From Malurus cyaneus samueli (lineage: Eukaryota; Chordata; Aves; Passeriformes; Maluridae): a stretch of 64,000 nucleotides of DNA. The notes beneath the pieces are model-generated. The model saw only the letters and a program-made list of their open reading frames with translations, was not told the DNA's origin and searched no databases. Positions 55,329 through 64,000 of this stretch are shown piece after piece. Every line of letters begins with the position of its first letter. Position 1 is the first letter of the stretch. The position numbers and the translations under genes are program-made. Location of the stretch: positions 891,623-955,622 of the forward strand of contig VKON01002658.1 in NCBI GenBank assembly GCA_009741485.1. The letters are read 5' to 3'.

Positions 55329-58300
55329 GCCCCAAGCCATGCCAGCAGGAAAAATGCTGCGTGGGAGGTGTGGGCTTGGAGATGGTGCTGGTGGCCACCA
55401 GGAAAAGCCTGGCCAGGTGCTCTGGTGAGGGTATGTGCCACGCCACCAGCAGAGGATTCGCATTTTCTCTTCTCCAAAGGCTGGGTGAATAAACTCGCTC
55501 ACCTGAACTCTGGGAGGTCACATCCTCGGCGAACGTTCCTTGTTTGAGCATAATCTAAACTCAAAGGCAGCGAGGGGGGAAAATGAGGAAAGGAAAGGGA
55601 AAGCTGCATAGATGAGCCCATCTGGTTTTGTTTGAGTGCTACCTCAGTGAGCTGTGTTTATTGGTCATGGGCTGGCGCTCGCTTCACGCGCTCGCGGGCC
55701 AGGTAGCTCTCGTTCCGCTCGTGACTTGGCACCCGCTGCTGCCCTCTGAGAGGTTCAAATCCCGGACCTGTGCTTTGGAAAGGTGGGATCTTTCCAAGGA
55801 AACATCAAGAAGAGATGGAATTGGCCACTGAGAGTTCCCGCTTGCAGCCTGTGTCTGCCGCGGGATGTCATTGTGCCAAAATAGGAGCTGAGGTGATGGG
55901 CTGGCAGCATGTGAGGAGGGGTTCTATCGATGAGCACATGTCTGGAAGGAGCAGTCCCTGCCCTGGGAAGCAGGTAAAATCCCCTAAAAACCCTCAGGAT
56001 GCCGAGCAGCCGGTGCTGGGCTGCGGAAGGTGCGGGGGAGCACCGTCAGCCATTGTTTGGAAGGAAGAGTTTTGATGTAATTGTACCCTTCAGCCATTGC
56101 CACACTTTCCTCCCTTTCATCTCCGGGCAGGTCCACACGTTCAGATGTGAAGCTGGAAATGAAACACATCTGGCTCTCCCAAAATGACAACAGACTTTTA
56201 TTTGCTATTTTTGGTATACAACAAAAGCTTTGTATCTCGCTAATTGAACATATGGGCTCTCCCTCGCTCTTCTCCCCCGGCTCGGCTCCGCTTTTCCACG
56301 TGTCATCGTACGGCTCCACCATTTGATCTGTCGGGTCCATCTCGGCCATGTGTTTGTTGTAATCTGCTACACATGTAGGCTTGTTTTCGTGTGCGTCCTG
56401 ACCTCCAGAGAGCTGCAGTTGTTTCCATCATGGATAGTGTTGAGGACTTACACATCCTTTTTATCAGTGTTTTTGGCCACCGGCGGCTCGGCGCGGCGCG
56501 GAGCGGGGATGCTGCCAAGGCTCTGAAAGCCCCGTGTTTGGGGCAGCCATATCTGTTTGTCTTGTCATACCAGATGCTGGCTTTCTTCAGGGTAACAGGA
56601 GTAGAAGGGGAAAATTCCTGAAATAGAAAAGAGTCCTGTCAGTAAAACTCAGGGAAGCTTGGGAGAGCTGGAGCATCAGGAAAGGATGGAGGTGGGTGGC
56701 TGGGGGATGGATGACCAGTGGGCAGAAGGCAGGGAGCTCTTTGGGGTCAGGACAATCTGTAGGATAAAAAGAGGGAGGAGGCCTGAGCCCTTCCAAGCCA
56801 ACAGTGTCATAAATCTCCATTGGGACCTCAGCCTCGCCACACGGACGTTCGTGAGACTCAGCTCATTACGGATACAGGACCTCTTGATTAGCATGAAAGA
56901 TTCGTCATCACATTTTTTTTTTTTTTTTGTGCCTGTGGGGGATCCACTTAGTTATTTCCAAGTAGAGCTCTAAATTGTTCCCATGCTTCATCGTGCTTTG
57001 ATTAGCCAAGATCTCGCAGTGGCTGTTTGAAAAAACCAAAAAAACAGGTGACAATGATCAAACCATTGGGTGTGGAGCGGGAATTCTTGGGGGTTTGGGG
57101 GATGAAGGAGGAATGTGGGGCTTTGGGGTGCAGAGCTTTGGGCTTGGAGGCAACCCCTCTACGGGTTCCTGAGCACAGAAAGACAAACCACCTGCAGCTT
57201 TCACCATGCTGTGTGTTGTTCCCCAGGAGAAATGGCAAATAAATGTCAAAAAAAAAGGGGAAACTGTGCTCTTAATTGCCCACACAAACAGGAGGGTGTA
57301 GCCCCAACCCTGCAGTCCCCACCACGTTCCAGCTGTGCTAATGGTCACCTTCCCTGCACAATATTGGGCCAATTTCATCACTTTTGGCTGTGTTTACCAA
57401 CACAGCACTTGAGCAACGGGGTTTTGGTTGCAATAGGGGAATGAGTCCATCTCTGTCACCCCGAGGTGAGCGATGAGGAGCCCTGCGTGGGGTGTCCTGG
57501 CTCGAGGCTCCCCTCAGTCTGTGTTGCAACCCTCTGACTGCAGCAAAAATCAAATATTTGTGCATGAAGACAGAGCTGAGGCAATTTCCACCAGGAATAT
57601 GCCATCTCTCACCACTTGAACAATATTATACATTCATTGTGCCATTATTCCATCCTGTTCGTGACTAAACTGCCGAGCAATTTTGTCTTGAGCTCCCTTT
57701 TTAGCCAAAAGTGTAGCCTTAAAAAATTTGAGGTTGCACTCGAGGACTTCCCAATCAGCTGAGGAATGAACTCTGAAGCAGAAGTCGTATTTAGCAAAAT
57801 GGACTTTAAAATTATTATTCATAAATGCACATTATGGCTGCAGTTGTTTCACTTCTTTCTTTTATGGCCCTATAAATTGTGTACAGAACATAAAGGCTTT
57901 ACTTCTTAAATAAATGTTTCACAGCCGCCATAAATTATCTTTCTTGCATTCATAATGAAAAAAAAAAGAATCACTGTTTGATGTTTTATATCCTCTTCAC
58001 TAAAATGTAAAATATGGTAGTTGGAGCCAGATTTTATCTCATTTGAAAATAAAAGAAGGTTCATTTCCTACTAATTTTTTTCAGTCTTAGGTCTGGAGTT
58101 CCCATGAAGCGTTGCCCAATCTGCAGAGCAGCGTTACAATAAACTCTGCTGTAGCTGAGCCTTTGGGTTTGAGTTGTCCAGCACTAATAACCACCATTGT
58201 GAGCTGAGTTAGGAGCACAACCTGACTCTCTCCTATTATTTTTTCAATCCCTGGTTATATTTCATCTTTCTGATCACCGGCTGAATATGGAATTGTTGGA

Positions 58301-61237
58301 TTTCTCCCCGCACCAGCCCTCGAGGACCCTGCCCCAGCCTGGCTGTCCTGGAAGCAGGCCTTGCTAAACTCCCAGCTCACTGGTTTGCAAAGCAAACTTC
58401 AGCCTTGTACTATTTACCTTGGCAAGTGCCCGACCAGATTGATGATCTGTAAAGTGGATTTGTTATTTGGCTGTTTGCTTTGGCAGCTCTTGAAAGCAGT
58501 TTGCTGATTGCAGCCCCAGATGTCATTGCATACATTACTGCTCGCTGTAAGGTTCTCCTGAAGTTTTAATTTCAGCCACAAATACTATTAAGCTTTTTGC
58601 ACCTTTGTGTATTTAGCTCATGGATATTAAATATCAAGAGCAGGCAACCTTGATTTCTTTCAATTTTCATCTTATTATCTTTGTTGGGCTCCTCTGGGCA
58701 TCTCTGCAGTGCCAGGACAGGGGATGCTGCTGTGCCCAGCTGTGCCACAGGCATTGCAAGTTGGTCACATTGCACAGTTTCCTAACTGCAGATAAGCTGG
58801 GAAATTGCCAAGCTATTTTTATAAATTCTGAGCTTTAACATGGCCAAACACTGGGGTCAGCAGAGCAGAGATCAGGAGCGATGGTCACCAAAACCGCCCC
58901 ATGCCCCATTTGTGTCAGGGCAGGCATGAAAAAGGACGTGGTTTCCCTGGATTATCTCCATCCCTTGCAACGATTATCTTGACTTTTAAAGGCTCTCAAA
59001 CCTGATAAGCAATTTGGCAGATCAATAGGCTCAAAATCAATTTGTTTCTGACATGGGGTAATCCCAAGTTTGGCTCGGGTGCCAGCAGAGCTCCACTCCC
59101 AGCCCCGTGCATGAGACCCTCAGGATCAGAGTGCAGGAATACTGAGAGATTTCATTTTCCTGCTGCCTCAAAATGCATTTGCCTTTCTAAAATCCAACAG
59201 GAGGCACATGAGAAGCTCAGCTGGGAGTTTGCTGCTCTCCTGTCTCAGGTTATGCAGGATTGTCCAGGAGCAATGCCCAGCTCAGGCAGACACTGCTGCT
59301 CCTGGCTTTGAGCACTTAAACCACCCTTTGTGGCCAGGAGCTTTTTTTTCTTTAAAGTGGGGGTACTTTCAACTTTGAAATATTTAAGTTGAAGAAGTTA
59401 ATTCACTTGAAGTAAGTTTACTTTGTGAGGGGAGGATATCATTGTAGTATTTTTGGCCACTGCTTGAAAATTCCTCTAACCCTTTACTATAATAAGCAAA
59501 TTGAGCAGATTAAAGACACATTATGCTGCCAAATGGTTTTTCTACACAGGGTGACATATATTTTTTCTGTGGAAAAGGTTGTGGGGGTTTTTTTGTGAGC
59601 TGCTATGCTTTTTTTAGCACTTCCTGTTTTATTGTGTTTGAAGTGTCTTTGTGGTGACCTGTTGGGGTAAGATTCTTCCATATGGAAGTGTTTCTTCAAC
59701 TTTTAATCATTTTGTTTAAAAAAAAAAAAAAAAAGAAGTTTTTAAATCCGATTTGCAGATGTCTCTGGTTTTGTTCGCAGAGAGCTTGTCCAACTCACTG
59801 CAGTGTTGTGGAAATGATGAATTGTTCATACACAACGTGATGGTGACGTCCACCGAGCTGCACTCTCGGAATACCTTCTTTAAAATCTCTTTAAAATATC
59901 TGCAGAAAGGTTTTTGTTTGTGTTTTAATGGATGTTTCTCTTTGAAACCCTGCCTTCACCAAATGCTTTGGCAAAAATCCTGGTGGTTTTGGTGGAACTG
60001 GGGTTGCACCAGTTCACCCCTGACTCGGCTGCATCTCTGAAGTGGAGTAATGTCAGGATAACAAGCAAACTCATGTCTGTTCGTGGAGAAAATCTAGCTG
60101 GGATTTTACCAAGGGTCAAAAAGAAGTTACAGGTTTATTTTTAAGTCTACGAGACAAAATCATGAAAGCACAACAGAATGCAGATTCCTGAGCTCTCGCT
60201 GGGCTCGCCAGGTCATAACCAGAGTTTGGACCAGTGCAGTTGTGCTGTGCCCTGTTTCCCATTAGCGCTGACAGTAACATCTGAATTTCAGATTTCATCT
60301 TGTTTAGGTTGAGCTGCTCCATCAGTGCACACAACAGACACCTCAGGACCTCTCTGGCTCACAGAGGGGATGAGGGCAGAGCTGGAGCTGCTGGGCACAG
60401 CCAGTTACCCAGGGATGTCCATCAGCATCTCCAGACTGCCCCTGTGCATCACCCCCTCGATGTTTTAACCTTCAGGAAAGTGGCTTTGACAGCATTTTGG
60501 AGCTCACATGTGAATGCCACATGTTGAGGTCTCGTGTCTGCAGTTTTTTTCTCATTATTAGTGTGGATGCAGGTACTGGGTATGGTGGAAGGCTTTTGGC
60601 TCTCTCAGTCCACCACGAGCATCCAATTCCCCTTCCTTCCAATTCCCCTTCCTTTGTCTTGGACCTGTTATTTATAGGAAAAGGGGAGGTGAGCTGCTGG
60701 TTACAAGGCTGTTGGATCGTTTTGTTTCTGTAGCTGTCATCCTGTCAGGGGTCCTGCAGAAATTTGCACCGTGGGCTCCTGGCGGTTTATTGGGAGTGAA
60801 ATCCCCTCCGGTGACGAAGGCTTCCTTTGGTTTTTGCACCACTCAAGTCTTGCTAAGCCCTAAAAATGGGTCTGAAATGTTATATTGGCCTTCTCCTCCG
60901 TGGGAACAGGGAGATTTCCAGTTCAGCTTAAGGCTGTTTGTCTCTGCTGCTGGGAGAATTAGGATGGGGGCTCTGAACCTGCTGAAAACTTTTGATGCTC
61001 AGCCTTCAGGAGCCGGAGCCTTGCAGCTTTGTGACCTAACAACAGCACAGTCTGGAGAAAAAGCAGCTTTTTGATGTGGATGGGCACAGTGCTCATCTGG
61101 TTTGGATTTTCAAGGTGTTCCAGAGCCATATTATGGACTACAGGGGGTCTTCTGTGAGCAGCAATGTGCTCTGACTACTGCCGAGAGCATTCCCAGAGTT
61201 ATTTTTGGAAAACTGGAGGCAAGTGGCTCCTGTCTAT
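55329..61237. other. Gene-free unique sequence
   Basis: About 5.9 kb without a recognised gene. Poly(T) or poly(A) runs lie at 56913-56928 and 59718-59734, and a 16-bp tandem duplication (CCAATTCCCCTTCCTT) at 60623-60654. The part at 56050-56470 is listed separately. Confidence 0.5.
56050..56470. promoter_or_regulatory. Candidate conserved non-coding element or orphan exon
   Basis: A repeat-free stretch that keeps several scattered CpGs outside any tandem array. On the minus strand an open frame runs 56349 to 55984 (121 residues), starting MAEMDPTDQMVEPYDDTWKS. I know no family for it, and no splice site was confirmed. Conserved enhancer, untested exon and chance open frame all remain possible. 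Confidence 0.3.
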
Positions 61238-61325
61238 CAGACAGATGGAGAAACTGAGGCACAAGAGGATCAAGTGACTTCCCTGGGCTGGTCAGAGCAG
61301 TATCAGCAAGGCTCAGAATTAAGCT
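61238..61325 (-). mobile_element. MIR-like SINE fragment
   Basis: ACAGATGGAGAAACTGAGGC, ACAAGAGGATCAAGTGACTT and CCCTGGGCTGGTCAGAGCAG on + are the antisense of the conserved MIR core (AAGTCACTT, GCCTCAGTTTCTCCATCTG). Only the core and a short flank remain. Confidence 0.7.
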
Positions 61326-64000
61326 GGACAGTTCTTTTACTGTCTCAATTTTTCTGGTTTCCAGCATTCAGAGTTGGAAACATTTCCAGTGAGGAAATCT
61401 GTGCAACCATATTTGCATCTCCCCAGAGATGGTGTCACGTTGGTGTCGCCTTCTCAAGTGGTGCCTTCCTTTGTCCCACCTGCTGAGCTGACAAGTTTAG
61501 CTTTGGGCATGGATTTGGGTCTGATTTTCAAAATTGGCATGGAAAAGATTGAATTAATTAGGTTGTTATCCTCTCCAGACCATCTTCCCACAGCGCCCTG
61601 GCAGGGACAAGGCCACTCTCCAGCTTAAATATTTCACCAAAACACCTCCAACATCTCCCACTTCCTCAGTAGTTTCCAGGCAGTGTCCAGCTAGATGAAA
61701 ATTTGCCAAGTGTTGGTTTTTAGAGCTGCAAAGGTCAGATGTCCTGGAGAAACAAGGTGCTAAGATGTTCATTCCCTCCCTGGAACGGGCAGGCCGAGCT
61801 CTGCTCCATTGAGCAGAAAATGCAGGTGGTCTGAAACATCACAAATTTTACCTCCTGTTTTGAATGCAATTCAGTAAAATCTGCTGGGATTGCAGCAGGG
61901 TAACCAGCTTCCAGCACGATCCCAAATCCCATTTTAGGAAAAGTTACGAGGCTGCAAACGTCCTGGGCTGGTCCCTGCCCCGCCAGTCCCCAGCACGGGA
62001 CGCACAGGAAGCTCGCCCTGAACTTCTGTTCTCGCACTTCTCCTCTTGGAATCTTGTTTTCCACTTTTGGGAGATTTGTGAAACATATGCCTTGGAGGCT
62101 TCCCAACTTTTTTTTTCACGGCGAGAAGAGGATGGCTCTCCACACTGTAAAAACTCTCACGGAAAAGCACTGCTGCTTTCTGGAGGAGCTGCCCGGTGCA
62201 GCTCAGCAATTCCCATTTCTCATCACTTCACAGTGTATTTTATAGGGTATAAAAATGGTGTTACTATCCGTGTTCCCAAACCTTCCCTCAGCTCACAGGA
62301 ACATCAATAAATGTGCCTTGATAGAGCCCAGAGCTGCCCCGCTGTTCCCCTGGTGCTTTGAACGTGCCCTCACAGATTTTTGGAATCTGCTCTCCCTGTA
62401 GGAAACTCCTCGTGCCTCTGTCGAGCTTTTAAAAGTATCAAAGGTAATAATTGTGCTTAGGAAAAGTGACTTCTCCCATGATACATCCCCAATCTGGTCA
62501 CTTAATGTACTTAGAAGTATTTTCTTCCTTTCACCTCACATCCCGCAGTTTTTTTTCTCATTCCTTGATTTAAATTAATCTGCAGGTCGAGACATCAGTA
62601 TTACCTGGGTTTGGCAAAAAATTTCACTTCATTTCTCGCCCTTCCCTTTTCCTGCTCTTTCTATAAAGTTATTATTGTTATTTCTTCAGTTCACAGCTGA
62701 GATGATGGGTTTGAACAGCTTCACGTTCCGTTCCAGGAAATTCTGTCTTTGTTCCAAGGCTTCCAGCGCAGAGGCTCCTTTCACCTTGATCTTTCAGCAC
62801 AGCACTAAAACATTTGGCAAGTTTTGTGTCGTGTTTTTTTTTTTTTTTTTTTGCCTGCTGTCCAGGGCTTTTGAGAGAGATTCCCCTTGGACAATTTCCA
62901 CCTTTGAGTTTGCCCACTGGAGGAAATGCTTCCCCTTGAATTGACACAGCCACATCATCACGAGCGCTGCATCCCTCTCATATCTTCATTAGCTTCCTCG
63001 CCTCTTGGATTCGCTTATTTTGGGTTTAAAGGAAGTTTTTCCTGCTGGTGGGAGGATGGTTGGAGCTGGAGCAGCAGCTGATCCAATGGGCTCTCAGATC
63101 CTCCCCAAAGGAAGCTCTGCAGGCTGCAGAGAGCAAATCCCTCTGCAGAAAATCAATGGTTTCACCCAACATTTTAGTCTGGAAAAGGTGGGGAATCAGC
63201 TTCTACCTGAGTTTGTAGGAATCTCCCTAATAATCAGCTCTCTTTTCCATATTCCATTCCCCAGAAACTTGTGATTAGCCCCACTTCTGAGAGTTCACCG
63301 CAGCTTAATTCTACTGTAAAACTGTCAGCAGTGATTTTCTTGCTTAAAGACAGATTTTGGTTCTTGTACAGAACTACTTCTTGCTAAATTCCTCTTCAAC
63401 CAAACACTCTTGTCATTTCTCAGCCATTAAAGACAATAAACTCCATCGTTGGGTTTTTACATGCTGAACTCGGTTTATAATGATGGATACTTGTTTATAA
63501 CGGGCTGAAGATTTTTGTTAGCTTTCTGGCATAAAAATTGAAATCTTCCCTTTTGATTCGTAGTTATGAGCAGCAGGTTTATCCTTTCAAATATGTACAA
63601 GCCATGATTTAAGTGGGATATTTATTGTCCACCAGAGTGGTAGGCTGCAGCTCTCAAAATCCATCTTGCCTTTGCAATCTTTATAATCATCAAACTGTTC
63701 CCATGGGTTGAAGATGATTTTGCAGCAGGATTTTGGTGTTGCAACCCAGAAAGTCACAGCCACAGTGGTTTGTGATGTTTTGGTCCATGAGGAGACACCT
63801 GGGGCTTCTCTCCCCTGTGTTTTGGGGCAGCTCCAAGTCCTGGTCTGGATGATCCCACATTTGCTGGGGTCCTTTGTGCTGTAAAGTGTATTTTGAAGGT
63901 GCTGTAAAGCTGAATTAGGAACTCCTGGAGAAATGGGAAGTGAGAAAACCCCACTTGTGCCATCCTAGGATGGGGCCACAGTGCTGTGAAAACTGGGATG
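61326..64000. other. Gene-free unique sequence
   Basis: No gene recognised. A 19-base T run lies at 62834-62852. Open frames on both strands are short and match no family I know. The window ends in ordinary single-copy sequence. Confidence 0.5.

Overview
The window looks like vertebrate nuclear DNA, most likely from a bird. Ten fragments resemble the 3' end of avian CR1 LINEs: direct-strand copies end in ATTCTGTG-like repeats, and inverted copies open with a CACAGAATGGTTTGGG-like string. Two older pieces resemble MIR-type (CORE) SINEs. The rest is AT-rich single-copy sequence with long homopolymer runs and GC-rich minisatellites. I could not recognise any protein-coding gene, exon, tRNA, rRNA or known microRNA. 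The long open frames coincide with low-complexity arrays that happen to lack stop codons, or are short and match no family I know. The window therefore reads as part of a gene desert or one very large intron. No operon-like or pathway logic can be drawn from it.

Layout. 1-9.2 kb is unique sequence with two CR1 pieces, one carrying an internal 71-bp tandem duplication. 9.2-10.3 kb is a compact repeat cluster: a 52-bp minisatellite of ten units, a CR1 piece, and a degenerate telomere-like TTAGGG array. 10.3-17 kb is unique sequence with one CR1. 17-18.8 kb holds a 54-bp purine-rich minisatellite and a 0.5-kb C/T-rich minisatellite. At 21.26-21.55 kb a 142-bp segment occurs twice on either side of a single N, which looks like an assembly join. 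21.5-31.6 kb is mostly unique and contains stretches that look like candidate conserved regulatory DNA. 31.7-32.3 kb is a GATGCTCAGG-type minisatellite. 36.16-37.67 kb is the most striking object: about 1.5 kb in which the + strand is almost only G and T, built of GGTT and GGTTT modules. 38-49 kb is unique sequence with poly(T) tracts, a T/C-rich tract, a perfectly phased 13 x 13-bp array and three CR1 pieces. 51.5-52.2 kb is a CpG-rich block with two short tandem arrays. 52.8 kb has a 23-bp near-perfect palindrome. 55.2 and 61.3 kb hold the MIR-like relics.

The main interest is the number and variety of unrelated tandem arrays in 64 kb, the 1.5-kb G/T-only block, the telomere-like array next to a minisatellite, and the probable false duplication at the N. 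Assignments to repeat families rest on recognised consensus features and were not tested by alignment.
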